The notes: generated from the sequence alone by a model not told the origin. Shown: positions 49,262 through 61,973, counted from the stretch's first letter. The stretch is 64,000 nt of DNA from Hypericum androsaemum (GCA_963995505.1 OZ023197.1:13576475-13640474), one strand, 5' to 3'. Numbers and translations are program-made.

Positions 49262-52160
49262 TTATTCCGTGAAAACGCTCATGAGATCATTTGGATGGAA
49301 TTGCTGATATATCGGAAAGCCAACTCTTGTACCATCCAGGACAATTGTATCAGGCTCTTGCTTCACTTTGCTTACCCTGTTCTCTGGGCACATTAACCCA
49401 TGTGTTGAATTGCCACCTTGTAATTCCAAGTCGTCCACTGCAAACCGACTAGGGATGCAAGTACCTTTACCCACGAATCCAAGGCTCTTAAGTATTCCTT
49501 GATCAACCAGTTCACCCGCCTTAGCACTGTAAGTAGCCTGGTTATCAGAAGAACTAGGAGCATGCCCAGACAGTTGTCTTGATGCTTTAAACCTCATGGC
49601 TGAGCTTTGAATTGTCCAGTTGGCAGTCTCACCGTTTACAGAACTCGATGACATGGCAGGAGACGCCGAGGCTGGGCCTGAATACCTACCAACATCTAGT
49701 GAGTTACTGGATTGAGAAAGAAGACTGTAATCAAGTATTACACTCCTGTTGCAGCTCTGATTAACTGAAGCTGGGATATTCCCGACCTGGATAGAAGCTG
49801 AATGGGATGGGACTACAAGGCAAGATGGCTGCACATTAATAGAACGGTTAGCCTCCAAGACAGAAGACTGCTGCAGTAGCTGTTGCCGTTGCTTTGGCTG
49901 CGGTTGTTGTTGCTGCTGCTGCCACAGTACCATATCCATCAGCGTGTTACCATTTTGGAGGTTCACACCACAATTGCTACCTGGACCAATGGACCCAACA
50001 GTGACAGAGGGCCAAGCACCAAAACCAGCGGAAATCTCTTCCATGGATACGACATTCTGAGGGAAACTTTTGGAAAGATTGGACTGGCATTTTACTAAAG
50101 GTTGGCCATATCCCATGCCTTGTTCACCAGAAATACACTTGAAGCTCTGTAGAGATACTTGTAAAAGGTTTGCTTGATCTGCTGCTGAAACTAATCCGTT
50201 GGCTGGTCGACCAAAGAGCTCAGCATGTAGAGCTGCCAATGTTTCCGGAGGAATCTGACCGGAGGCTGCCAGCGCTTGGATGTCAAATCTGCCAAGTGGA
50301 TTAAGCTTTACTCCAGAGTCCAGGGGCCCACAGAAGGCATTAGTTATCCCACTTTGTTGAGCCATCCCACTTAACCTCTTCAGATATAGTCTGAATTTCT
50401 GCATACAGACATCAAAAGAAATGCAGTCAAGTGCTCAGCCCTTTGCGAACTCACACCCCAAGCACACATCCTAATAATAACTCCTGAATAACACTTAACC
50501 TTACATGTAAAACATTCAAGTATTTTTGTATTGCTTTCACACACATCATGAATAACACAAAACCTTCCAACAAAAACATATTAATGTGTATCTGACGTGC
50601 TCGCAATAATAGATCTGATAGTGTAGCCACAAGATCGAGATTAAAAGATAAAGAAGATCATACCTGCAAATGACTTGCAACATTTTCTCTAGTTAAACCA
50701 GGCACGTTCATCAATTCGAGAATTCTTTTGGGCACAGCCTCTGAAATGAATGCCGAGGTAAGGAAATTAGGAGATAGTGGTTAGTTTGGTAGCTTAATTC
50801 TATATAATTATAATATTCCCATGATCTTGGATATCTTGGCCCAAAATAAAAGCAAGAAAATAAAAGGAAAAGCAAAGGTCATGGAGACAGTACTGTCAAT
50901 CCCAAGCTGATTCACAGCAGTGACAAACTGCTGGTGTAGTTCCACTGACCACACAACACGTGGTTTCTTCGATGTAGCGGGATCATCGGTTTCTTGTTCG
51001 ACGTCATCCTCATCCTTTGTGTTGCTTCTCTTTTTTTGACTTCTCATAACACCTTCTGGAGCTTCATTAACAGAAGAAGCATATTCCACTTCATCACTCC
51101 CTCTCTTATGCCGATCATTATCCTCGAAACTACCAGAATACTCATCATGTTCTTTATTCTCAATGCACCTTTTCCTAAGAACATGCTGCCATATATTCTT
51201 CAATTCTTCCTCACGTATAGGTTTAATTAGATAATCACAAGCTCCATGTTTGACGCCCTTCATAACAGCACTTGTTCTTGTGTCAGCAGACATCACTACA
51301 CCACAAACAATGGTATTAGTCACACACACTCAAAACAATAGAAAACCAAGCAGTGGAAGAAAGTAGCAAAGTGATACTCACTAATAACAGGAAGGTCCAT
51401 TTCTAGTCCAACGTGTTCTAGAAGCTTATAGCCATCCATATCAGGCATATGAACATCACTTAAAACAACATCGAAACAGCCCTTCCTCTCCCGAAGAATA
51501 TTCAAAGCAGCTGTGGCTTGCGAACAGGTGGTAACTGGAACCAGTACACGTACAGCAAAGAAAATGATTCCTCATATCACAAACAATACGAAACCGCATT
51601 ATGTCATTGCAGATGACTCAAATGACAACCGAGTAAATAAAATGCATGGGCACTGACTCAACATATTCATGTCAAGAGAAATTATTTTCCGGTTACCATT
51701 TTCAATCACGATATCAAACTATCCCCACACCACCATACCTATCTATATACAGAACCAAGCTCGAACCTGGCGAACCGAAGTACTAGAAGCATGTTTCGGG
51801 TTCACAAACCTATCTCCTCAGCCCCACCAATCCATTAGACATTTTTCAAAACAAGAACACTAGATCAACCTAAAGCCCAAGTCCTCACTTAAAATCCTGA
51901 TCCAATCTAATTAACGACTAAAAATAGAACAAATGACGAAAGCGAGAGAGATTAAGAAAGAAGAGAACTTGGAGCTAACCGCTATAAAGGCACCGCCGAA
52001 GCATCCGCTCGACGATCTTCAAACAAATGACGTCATCATCGACCACCAGCACACGGAGCCCCACCGGGAACTGCTCCGCCGCGTCGAGCCCTACACAGGA
52101 CGCGTAGCCGCTGCTCCCGGCGGTGCTGAAGCTGGACCCCACTCGCTGCAAAGCGGCCAT
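49262..52160 (-). CDS. Type-B response regulator (cytokinin signalling), ARR10/ARR12-like
   Basis: Five minus-strand exons join in frame: 51980-52160, 51382-51534, 50894-51295, 50664-50740 and 49262-50398, giving 649 residues. The receiver domain (about 34-150) shows the acidic triplet D41-D42-D43, the phospho-acceptor D87 in [11 protein letters not shown], and K136 in Y-L-I-K-P-I. An acidic linker is followed by a GARP Myb-like DNA-binding domain (about 205-265) with [11 protein letters not shown] and [15 protein letters not shown]. The C-terminal part is Gln-rich (poly-Q near 49880-49925) and ends D-L-M-S-V-F-T-E. Type-B regulators take phosphate from His-phosphotransfer proteins and activate cytokinin-responsive genes in the nucleus. 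The receiver and C-terminal end resemble ARR10/ARR12 more than ARR1/ARR2 or ARR11. All catalytic residues are present. Confidence 0.96.
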
Positions 52161-53450
52161 CTATCCTTCCTTCTTCCACCTCCAACAACTAAAAATCAGA
52201 GGAAAAAGAGAAATGGGTATTGTTCACCACTTATCAAAGACCTTGATCCGGCGAGGCCCGGAGCAGTAGCGAGCTAAAATTGAGCATCTTTATTTTGGGA
52301 GAAGAAACCCTAATCAGACCAAAATTAAAAATTAAACCCTAATTAGATAAGGGGGTTCAAAATTGAGACGGACCCAGGTGGAGGGTGTCTTGTAAGAAGG
52401 GGAAAGTTTTGTTCTTTAGCTAAGGAGGTGGCTAGATCTGCTTGTTTGAGAGGGAGAGAAAGGAAGCGACTTGAGAGAGAGAGAGAGAGAGAGAGTGAAG
52501 AAGGTGGGTTTTTTTTTCAGTTCATCAATTGAAGTAGAAGCGTTGAATTTTTGCAATCAGCAGCTGAGAGAGAGAGAGAGAGATAGAGATGGATGGATAA
52601 CGCGATTGGTCCGCAAAGGAGGAGACTTTTTGAGAGGAGGAGAGGAGCGGGGTCAGATTTAGCATGAACAATCCCCGCTGAGATAGATCAAAAGAAGTAA
52701 TAACATATTTAGGGGTAAAAATGAAAAAATATTATTAACCTAACCAATCTACAAATTAGGGTTAACAGAAGGCAAAATTTTTTTAAAAAGAAACAAAAAA
52801 CGCGGAGCAACCTTTGGTCTCCCTTTGTCAAAAACCAATGCATAAAATATTCAAACTAAGACAAAAACTTTTCTGTTTCTCATTCTCTTCGAAACAGCAA
52901 AATTTTGTTGAAGAACATAAAGATGAATGTTCCAATGGGGAAATAAATAACATACGATTAATTGGAGGTAAATACAATGTTAACTGGTTTGAGAACGTGA
53001 TATTGGTTTGCATCGAATTTTTATATTGGTTTGCATCGAATTTTTGGTTTGTACGGTTTGCAATCTTTTTTTAGGGGCGGTTTGTAATCTTTTTTATTTA
53101 TTTATGAAGTTAAGAAAAAAGTTCTAGTGATATACGTGGATTTTATTATCTTTTACGATTCTGAATAGATTTATCGATGATTGACTGAAGAAAAATATTT
53201 GGTGGCTAATGGGGATGCATAATCATTTGACAAATCACCTCGAAGATGAAAAGTCTCGTAGCATCTATCTCATCAATGTTGTTCTCCGATACTTTTAAGC
53301 AAGGGAATCCAATTTTATTCTTGCAAAAATTTCCACCGAAAGTTCTTGTTTCTGCATGTTGTTTCGTCTTGTTTTCTTATCTTAGAACTGTTATTTCGTA
53401 CCCTAAAAAATTGCTATTTCGTCCTTTTCCAGTAATAAACAATTCTGAAA
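52161..53450. other. ARR 5' UTR and upstream DNA
   Basis: The ARR leader lies here on the minus strand, with two GA/CT microsatellites at about 52473-52495 and 52567-52585. Beyond about 52680 the sequence is AT-rich with no gene. Confidence 0.55.
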
Positions 53451-53454
53451 ATCG

Positions 53455-54030
53455 AATGTGATATTGGTTTTGCATCGAATGTGATATTGGTTTGAATCGA
53501 AAGTGATATTGGTTTGCATCGAATGTGATATTGGTTTGAATCGAAAGTGATATTGGTTCGAATCGAAAGTGATATTGGTTTGCATCCATTGTGATATTGG
53601 TATGCACCGAAACTGATATTAGTTTGTACCGAAAGTGATATTGGTTTGCACCGAAAGTGATATTGGTTTGCACCGAAAGTGATATTGGCTTGCATCAATT
53701 ATGATATTAGTTTGTATGTAAAGTGATATTGGTTTGTTTGTGTAGTGATATTGGTTTGTATGTGTAATGATTTCAGTTTGGATGTGAAGTGATATAGGTT
53801 TGTATGTGTAGTGATATTGGTTTGTCTGTGTAGTTACATTGGTTTGCATGTGTACTGATATTGGTTTGCCTGTGTAATGATATTGGTACGATATACAATA
53901 GATACTGGCACAACATACAAATGATATTGGTACAATATACAGATGATATTAGTACGATATTCAAATGATATTGATACAATATATAAATAATACAGTTACG
54001 ATGTACGAATGATACTGGTACAATTAAAGG
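53455..54030 (-). repeat. CCAATATCA minisatellite, inverted copy
   Basis: About 28 units with core TGATATTGGTTTG and spacers CATCGAA, AATCGAAAG, CACCGAAAG or TATGTGTAG. This is the reverse complement of the core at 3700-4360. Spacer types again change in blocks along the array. The last units (about 53880-54020) use TGATATTGGTACAATATACAGA. Confidence 0.88.
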
Positions 54031-54329
54031 CCAAAGACCCAAACTTTCAACCCCGTCCAGATCTTTCACTTAAGCTTCGATTGATCAAATTAGCGAATAA
54101 AAAACATGAACCAACCAAACCACGGGAAAAAGCTTGTAAATTCCACCGATCCCAGATTAAATTGAAGCGAAAAAGTACCGGGTCAAAAAATTACAGTTGT
54201 TCGCTTGATTGGGGTAATCTTCCGGATTGAGAAACTAATGTAGTTCGCTTGATTGGGGTAATCTATCGAGAATGACAAGGATCGGAAAAATTACATTTGT
54301 TCGCTTTATACCATTGTACCAAGAAAAAA

Positions 54330-54745
54330 AAACTAATATCACTAAAATAAAAATCAATGCAAAAGTATCAATATCACTACAGAAATATCAGTACAAATAA
54401 AAAATATTTTTTTTTCTTGGTGATAAATAATAATTGTTTAATTGTTGGATAAATAAAAAAATATTTAATTGTTTGATACCATAATCACATCGCATGTATA
54501 CCAATATCAAGTAATGTGTATACCAATACTACTACAGAAATATATCATTGTGACTTCACATATATACCAATACAATATGTGTCAACCAGTGTATACCGAT
54601 ATCAGGTATCAATATCAGTACAAATAAAAAAAATTAATTGTTTGATACCAATATCACATCGCATGTATACCAAGATAATGTATATACCAATATCACTACA
54701 AAATTATATCATTGTGACTCCACCTATATACCAATACAAACTGTG
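54330..54745 (+). repeat. CCAATATCA-related repeats, direct copy
   Basis: Sparse copies of ATACCAATATCA and ACTAATATCACTA at irregular spacing, with a roughly 140-bp unit repeated twice (TTGTTTGATACCA, TCACATCGCATGTATACCA, then TATATCATTGTGACT) near 54470-54600 and 54635-54740. Confidence 0.65.
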
Positions 54746-56217
54746 TCAACAAACCTTCAGGCAAGTTACAAGCTGTAACGAACCCAGCCAACAACCAGTG
54801 TCAAAACACCAAAGAACTGCAGTACATCAAAGGAAAATGCAGAGAACCAAGGAAAATATGAATGCACAGTCCAAGTTGCAGAACAACACCAAGTCAGCAA
54901 GAATGCCTGAAAATCATCCCAACCCATGAAGGTAGAGAAGCGCCTAATAGTAGAGGACGAAGTTGACGAGATTAGCCCAAAACACGACGACCCGAATCTC
55001 CACTGTCATCTACTGCCCCGAAGAGAAGCCAACACCAATGACACATCTTGAAATTGAATCAGCCGCCAAACCAGACCAAAAAGTCCAATAAAAAAAGTTC
55101 ATAAGGATAGAAAACATCACACAGCAAAACCATGTCCCTATATTCCTCTCTACAATCAGAAATAACAGGTATGCTGTTCCCGGGCATACTGAACAAAATA
55201 TCATCCCAACAAAAGATGAAGAAGACAATGTGGAATGCTAATGCACCTTATTGCAAAGAAGAAAGATGCCAAAACATAAAACTCAACCTAAACCAAACCC
55301 AAGCCTGTTATCAGCAGTAAAGAAGACTACTAACAATATGTCTGCCAGGACAGCCAACGACACTTGTTGCTCCAGACAGAAATCGCTCTCCATAACTCGG
55401 CACAAACTGTTAATCTCCAAATAACCTGCAATCCCCAAATGACAAACCCCACAAACACAGACTAAGAGAACAAACCCAAGAAAAAGTTGTACCACTTGAG
55501 AACCGGCAGTATGTCGGCTACCAGTAATAATTTTTGGAAAAAGTTAATTTAGAACTCACATAAACCCTAAATCCTAAATCGTACGACAATGCAAGGGGAA
55601 AAGAGGAGCGATTACGTGGGAAAGTCGCGGTGGGGAACGTCGGCGAAGGGGCGAGTGACGAAAGAGATTGTCGTAATCAATGTCGTGGAACCCTAACTGG
55701 AACGGGAGAGGAAGAGCGGAAACGGATCTGCAGCGACGGCGCGAGAAAAAGATGGAAAGGGCCTGCAACGACGCCGCGAGAAGAAGCACGAAACCGGGTT
55801 TGAGAGGAGAGGAACAGAGAGTCGGAAGAGATGGGGATTTTGTTTTTGGATTTACGCTAAAGGAAAGGCGTGAATGGACGTTAACTCGTGGAAACCCCTG
55901 AGGTGTTTTTGGATAAAAATTCGAAAATATTCTCGATGGATTCTGGCCATTAGATTAATTAAAAAGGGAATTTGACTAGATCCAATGGTCAATAATTAGT
56001 CCATATGATGGGGACGATTTTTATGTTGTCTCCATTCAATCCAAAACCGGAGAGGAGCAGTTGTTTTTGGTAATTTCGCCACCTGTGTAATTATTGGATC
56101 ATGCTTGTGTCGGAGATAATTTCTTGTACTTTCTCACACGATGGGATCTCCTTTCCTAGGATGTGCCAAAGAACATCAATGTTTTGTTTAAGCTCTTGAA
56201 TTATTTGACCAATTTTA
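54746..56217. other. Unassigned; possible element body and GC-rich segment
   Basis: A GC-rich patch (about 55580-55850) resembles no gene I know. Its right edge (about 55990-56045) resembles the right edge of the 3398-4877 element, including CCAATGGTCAAT-type and TAGTCC...TCAATCC stretches. This may be a second copy of that element whose left end I could not find. Confidence 0.4.
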
Positions 56218-56612
56218 GCAATAATTTATAAACATACTCTAGTATCTTTTATTATATGAAAAAGACACTGTATTATAAAAATACTCACTTTGATACCCTG
56301 TATTATTTTTAAAAGACACTTAGAATATTTTTCTCATATGAGTTTTGATTTTCGTCGTTGTGATACTGCAAATATGGTTTCAAATTGCTGACATTACACA
56401 AATAGATGATGTGTCAAATAATAGATCTGAAAATTACAAAAATATCGGAGCATTCATTAGCCTCCGGAAAAGAATCTTTTACTTTTTTATAAACAAATCT
56501 TAGATTATGGGCGTTACAAAGACGGACTACAAACAATATTTACCAAATGTGAGTAAAAAAAATATGTCAGTAACATTGCAAACTTGTAAAAAAATGAGAC
56601 AACATATATGAG

Positions 56613-56754
56613 CGTGTAAAGCCTGGGATGAGTGGACCCCGGGATTGTTTCTGAAATGGAAAAAAAAATATATATTTTTTTTAAATAGACAAAAAGTTAT
56701 ACATATTTTTAAAATAGGTTAAAAAATTATTTAATAATAAAAATAATTACACAG

Positions 56755-56800
<46 letters not shown>

Positions 56801-57145
56801 GAGGCGTATGAGCATGTAAAGCCTAGGATGAGTGGACCCTGGGATTTTTTCTGAAATAGGAAAAAAATATACATATTTTTCCTAAATAAGTAAAAAGTTA
56901 TATATATTCCTAAAATATATATTTTTGGATTCTTAAAAAAAATCTAAATGGACAAGTATTAAAAAAAATCAAATGGAGGCGCCAAACAACTAGGAAAAAT
57001 ATTTTGTGGATTCTTTCAGTATTTTTTATTATTAAATAATCTTTCAACCTATTTTGGGAATATGTATAACTTTTTGCCTATTTAGGAAAAATATGTATGC
57101 TTTTTGCCCATTTCAGAAAAAATCCCGTGAACCCCTGCCCAGCAT
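56613..57145. repeat. Direct and inverted repeats around an (AT)n tract
   Basis: About 130 bp at 56613-56745 (GAGCGTGTAAAGCCTGGGAT...) recurs directly at 56809-56930 and, inverted, at about 57005-57145 (...CATTTCAGAAAAAATCCCGTG). A pure (AT)n tract (56757-56797) separates the first two. This looks like a small TIR element with one arm duplicated. Confidence 0.7.
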
Positions 57146-57264
57146 AACACCTCGGCCCAGAATTCAGCTCAGGAGGAGCTGCACAACTCTGCTCCTAATG
57201 CAGCTGCATCTTTTGCAGACTACCTTGCTTCTGCTCAATGTGTAGCTGCTGCAGAGGACCATAA

Positions 57265-57577
57265 ATGGCACCACCTCATGATCTAGGGGTGATAGTGAAC
57301 TGTGACGCTCTTTGGCGCAAAAGTGATCAACGCGCGGGTCTTTCTGCTGTTGCTAGAAATAATTTAGGCCATATTATTGGTGGTCAACACGGGTCCTTGC
57401 GGACTAATTCTGCAATTGTAGTCGAGTTACAGGCTATTTCTATGGGACGATCATCCAATCTGATTGCCAAATTGTAGTAAACTTCATCAACAGAAAGTCA
57501 TGGTGCATTGATTGGACAGTGGAGAATCATGCACTTTTGTTGAAGCTTAAGTTTAGCCTTCTTAGGAAGTGTAAGCT
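57265..57577 (+). pseudogene. RNase H-like (RVT_3) fragment, interrupted by transposon F
   Basis: Homology to the RNase H domain of plant LINEs: V-N-C-D-A-L-W, then A-G-L-S-A-V-A-R-N-N-L-G-H-I-I-G-G, then A-I-V-V-E-L-Q-A-I. After a frameshift near 57450 it continues with S-D-C-Q-I-V-V-N-F-I-N. The expected end of the domain (P-R-L-A-N-E-V-V-N-W) lies on the far side of the F element at about 61389-61420. F therefore inserted into this fragment. Confidence 0.75.
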
Positions 57578-57745
57578 TTGTTGTATGGAAAAAATTTACT
57601 TTAGTACCATGTAGTTTGACCAATTTTTACTTACAACCCTGTGGTAAAAAACTTCTTAAATGGGTCCCTGAGGTTTCAAAAGGACCTCAAGCTCCCTCCC
57701 TGCCTGAAATCAAAACTATGTCATTTTGATGCGTGCGTGGCATGC

Positions 57746-59978
57746 TGATGCAGGGGAACGTGGATAGGAGATCGCGAGTCTGTTGATTCTAAGAATACCC
57801 AGAAAATACGATAGAGTATCGATCCGTTGATTCTACGAATACCGGAAAATGACACAGAAAATAGGGAAACCCTTGTTGTTCAATATCAATATTCAACTAA
57901 CCAAAATAACATAGTAGATGTCCTATTTATAAAGAATCAAAATAAACTTATTAACTAGAATCCTATTATAAATTAAAATACTAATAATAATATAAAATTA
58001 GATATAACTATTAAACATATGACTATTCTTTATCTCCATCATTCTCCCCTGATTGGAAAAATTTATCCTCGAATTTGGTGTCGTTGGCCAGTTTGAGATC
58101 TTCTTGCATGAACTATTTAACACATTCGAGCAACGTGGTGACACTTGATATCGTCCATTCCAGCAGAACAAATACTTGGAACCTAGGCAACCGCAAATAT
58201 TCTCCAGATGAAAGACCATGAACTCTCTTTTTCGAGTAGCTTGCTCTATTTTCTTTAGCCATTTCCACATAATTAACAAAGGAGAAGCTTCAGCGTATTC
58301 AAACTCGTCAACTCCAAGAAAGTCAATGTGCTTAACGTACTCAACCTCATAATCCTTGGCAACCTGGGATAAAGGCACATCCACCAACTCACCAGCTACA
58401 ACTTCTCCAACCTCGTCCGCCTCACTAGAGTAAGAGTCATAAATTGGTTCAACAATATCTACATCAACCTCGTCCACCTCATCCTCCTCATCAAGGTAAG
58501 AGTCATAAATTGGTTCACCAAATAAGTCATCAGTGGATGCACCAACCTCTTCCCAAACCAAAGCATCTTCAACTTCTTCTGACGGTGTAGTCTCTTTCTT
58601 CCTCAAGATCTCTGCCATCTCTTGTCTCAAATCATCCAAACTAGCTTGAAGCTCATGCAACTTCTGAACCATTTGACGATTATATTATTCACAAAAGCGT
58701 CGGTGCTTGTTACCAACAGCATTCCAAACTTCGTAAGCATGTTGAGAAAATAAAGCATAAATCAGCTTCTCTTTCATCTTAGGCCATCACAATATTTTTT
58801 GCTTACCACATCGTTGTCGTCGAAGATTTAAATCAGACCACCAATGCATAAGATCACCTCGCAATCATCGTTTGATAAATCTGACTTTATACTACTTCGC
58901 AAACTTGTGAATATCAAAGTATATTTCCACATTGACAAGCCACTTAATGAATTCTCTTCTCAGAATTCCGCAATCGAGATCAGAAAAATCACACAACGTA
59001 GGAATATGCATCATAGAATTAAGCATCTTCAATTCAGCCCCAAAAGGATCAATCTATAATTTAGCAAAACTTGATGGGATCAAAATGAAATTATACCCAC
59101 TGGCAAATTCTGAACCAGTCATGAGCTCAGGAAAATTACCAAAAGATCTTCAAACTTCTGTCAATTTCTGAATCATTCCCAAAAAGAAAATCCACAATTC
59201 AAGTTGAAACCCTAATTAGAGAAAAGGGAAAAATCTCAAACCAAAAACTAAGGGCGATGGCGGACCAAGCGGTTGGACACCAAAGGGCGACGCGGCCTGG
59301 TACTGGCTGGAGAGCAAGCGGCTCGCGTCTTGGCTTTGCGGGGATATCAGAGTCACCTCTTGAAACCCACAGTCGGTAATCACTTTTTGAAGGATGTCGG
59401 CTATGGCTGATCCTGACCCGGTAGCGGTGGGAGGTCGTTGGAGGCGCCGGGAGGTCTTCAGTAGCTTCGGAAGCTCGATCTTCGGCGATGGTGCTGGCAG
59501 GCGTCGGTGCCATCGTGGAGTTGAACAGCGCTCCTTGGGTTTCGTAAACCACTAAACAATGGTTGTCCAATTTTTTTTTTGATTTTTTTATAGAACGAAC
59601 TCCAGATCGGAAGGATCGAACACGATCGAATACCACGAGGATTGAACACCACGAGGAACGAACTCGGCTCTTGATACCAACTGATGCATGGGAACGTGGA
59701 TAGGAGATCGCGAGTTTGTTGATTCTGAGAATACCCAGAAAATACGATAGAGTATTAATCCGTTGATTCTACGAATACCGAAAAATGATACCGACAATAG
59801 GAAAACCCTTATTTTTCAATATCAATATTCAAACCAACCAAAATAACATAGTAGATGTCCTATTTATAAAAAATCAAAATAAACCTATTAACTAGAATCC
59901 TATTATAAATTAAACTACTAATAATAATATAAAATTAGAGATAGCTATTAAATATATGACTATTCTTTATCTCCATCA
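57746..59978 (-). mobile_element. Complete short LTR retrotransposon, non-autonomous
   Basis: LTRs at 57746-58041 and 59682-59978 (296 and 297 bp, TGATG...CATCA) are highly similar. A perfect 5-bp TSD, CATGC, lies at 57741-57745 and 59979-59983. Minus orientation is set by a Met-tRNA-type primer site, TTGGTATCAAGAGCCG, on the minus strand at about 59665-59680, next to the 5' LTR, and by a purine tract (CAGGGGAGAA) just before the 3' LTR at 58042. The 1.64-kb interior has no protease, RT or integrase, so it must depend on an autonomous relative. Confidence 0.93.
57998..58672 (-). CDS. Acidic open frame in the short LTR element
   Basis: 224 codons opening M-V-Q-K-L-H-E-L-Q-A-S-L-D-D-L-R, probably a short coiled coil. 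A very acidic middle follows, with the motif E-P-I-Y-D-S-Y present twice (near residues 53 and 76). This resembles spacer regions in plant retrotransposon gag proteins more than any enzyme. It runs into the 3' LTR. I do not know its function, and it may be a degraded gag. Confidence 0.45.
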   Translation of the reverse strand: MVQKLHELQASLDDLRQEMAEILRKKETTPSEEVEDALVWEEVGASTDDLFGEPIYDSYLDEEDEVDEVDVDIVEPIYDSYSSEADEVGEVVAGELVDVPLSQVAKDYEVEYVKHIDFLGVDEFEYAEASPLLIMWKWLKKIEQATRKREFMVFHLENICGCLGSKYLFCWNGRYQVSPRCSNVLNSSCKKISNWPTTPNSRINFSNQGRMMEIKNSHMFNSYI

Positions 59979-60560
59979 CATGCTAGCTCGAAACAAATGG
60001 GACCCCGGTGTTGCTGAGTTGTCGAGTTGAAAATTTCTAAAACAATTCCACCCTAGTTTATATTTTTCCAAAAAAATCCCCATTCCCCTCCATCGCTCTC
60101 CTCCCTCCTGCTTCTCTTTTCGTCCTTAAAAAGAAGCTCAGGAACCCATAAAGACTCCATATCTTCATTTCCTCCCTTCGCGCCTTCCACTGATCTATCA
60201 ATATCTCCGCCAAGTCTACCATCGCTTCTTCCTTGGTAAAGTCATTCAGACCCATTCCCAATTTAGTACGAGAATATCTGAAAAAGAAAAAAAATAAAAA
60301 AGGAAAAAAAATGCACGTGCAGCCTCGAAATCCCCAACGGCTCAGGACGAAGGGGCGTCGGCGGAGAAGCTCCGAGCTCTTCAGTCCCAGTTCCTTTCCA
60401 ACCACCACAACAAGATGTACAAATTTCCCTCCCATCCGCCACGGCGCTGATTCCACGCAGATCTAACCACAACTTCAATCTCCTCTACCCCGTTACTATT
60501 CGAATTTTATTTAGAACCAATCTCAACCGTCGATCCATCACCGGCGGCCGGAGGATTCCA

Positions 60561-60662
60561 ATGGAAGAGGAGGATGGTGGTGGTGACGGCCGTACGGAAT
60601 ACATCAACAACATGCTCCAGGGCATCTCCGGCATGGAGGTTCTCATCCTTGATTTCCAAACG
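60561..60662 (+). pseudogene. Captured VPS45-like first exon in element F
   Basis: A frame starting ATG at 60561 reads, after an acidic start, E-Y-I-N-N-M-L-Q-G-I-S-G-M-E-V-L-I-L-D, then a donor-like GTACAA at 60663. VPS45, a Sec1/Munc18 vesicle-fusion protein, begins with a near-identical block in plants (Y-I-N-R-M-L-Q-D-I-S-G-M-K-V-L-I-L-D). The fragment is about 34 codons, lies between the arms of F and has no downstream VPS45 sequence, so it is read as a transduplicated piece. Confidence 0.6.
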
Positions 60663-61973
60663 GTACAAACCCTAACCAACCGAAACCAGATCTTTCTCTA
60701 AACATAACGCCTTCTCTTTTTTCTTTTTTGATATTTTCGATTATTTTTTAGTGTTTGAGATAATACTAGATGTAGTTGAATTACCTAAGGTTCTCATATA
60801 GTCCCAGTTTATCCAGTACCTAATATTAACTAATGCATTTTGGGTTTTTGATTAGAGAGGCGGGTGGGAAGGAGAAGCGGAAGGTTCTGGCTTCCGAAAG
60901 AGGTATTGGCTTTAGGTGTGTATTTTTTTAATGATTGGAGGAGCATGGAGGTTCATTTTCGTATTTGCGGAATTGTGGATGGAGAAGAGTCAGATGAGCT
61001 ATTTTCCAAAGAAGATGTTATTATGGCCGTGGAATGTTTGATGGAAGAAGAGGCGAGGAAGAGGAAGAGAGAAAAGAATGGAGAGAGAAGCAGGAGGGAG
61101 GAGAGAGATGGAGGGGAAGGGGGTTTTTCTGAAAAAATGTAAACTAGGGTCTTATTGTTTTAGAAATTTTTACCACACAACTCAGCAATACTAGGGTCCC
61201 ATTTTTTTTAGAGATGGCATGTCACGCACGCAACAAAATGACATAGTTTTGATTTCAGACGGGGAAGCTGTTCGTGAGATCCTTTTAAAACCTCGAGGAC
61301 CCGTTTAAAAAGTTTTTTTACCACAGAGTTGTAAGTGAAAATCAGAAAAACTACGGGATACTAAAGTGAAATTTTCTCTTATTTTATTCCAAGGTTGGCT
61401 AATGAGGTTGTCAATTGGTCGCGATAAGATCATTGCGAAGGATTTGTGCACCCAATTAAAAACATCATCCACATGTGGACTTACGAGTCTCATTGTGTAA
61501 TGACTTTCCTTAAACCTTAGGGTTCCTCTGTATTCTGACTTATTGGCAGACCCTCTACTCTTTGGTAATATCTTACAGGAGTAATTAATATATTGAAGTG
61601 GTTGGATTCTAAAAAAAAGATATGAGAAGATGACTACAAAAATTGAACCACCAACCTCCAAAACTGGACGAACACTTTTTCTCAGCAAGTCGAAGAGGGT
61701 AACGAATTTTTAACTTGAGCTAATGAATTCTCTCGATGAGGCTACTTTTATAATTTTCAGTAATATTACTTGACACATTATCTATTCGTGTCATGTCAAC
61801 AAGTTAAAGTCATATCATCAGTGCCACATCAACAAGAATCAAACCTCATATGAGAAGAGAGTTTTTAAGCGTCTTATAAAAATAACACAGGGTACTAAAG
61901 TAGGTATTTCCATAACACATGGTGCAAAATGTCTATTTCATATAATAATGGTACTAAAGTGTCTTTATCTTTT

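Larger units (their letters stand above)
57587..61378. mobile_element. Mutator-like element F, Pack-MULE candidate, split by an LTR retrotransposon
   Basis: Ends open GGAAAAAATTTACTTTAGTA and, inverted, GAGAAAATTTCACTTTAGTA. The arms continue through TTACAACTCTGTGGTAAAAAA, AAATCAAAACTATGTCATTTTG and GCGTGCGTG, and resume beyond the LTR insertion to an AGCAGGAGGGAGGAGAG block, about 300 bp per arm. A 9-bp TSD with two mismatches flanks it (TTGTTGTAT 57578-57586, TTATTTTAT 61379-61387). Without the LTR element the length is about 1.55 kb. The centre (about 60360-60680) is GC-rich and appears to carry host coding sequence, listed separately. Confidence 0.82.

Noticed and set aside
49262..52160. 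Assignment of the response regulator to ARR11 and synteny with the TPS6 region of Arabidopsis chromosome 1
   Set aside because: Receiver and C-terminal motifs fit ARR10/ARR12 better, so ARR11-based synteny is not supported.
60058..61142. Two protein-like frames (60058-60456 minus, 60864-61142 plus) that resemble each other
   Set aside because: The resemblance is because both lie in the inverted arms of element F; there is no independent protein evidence.
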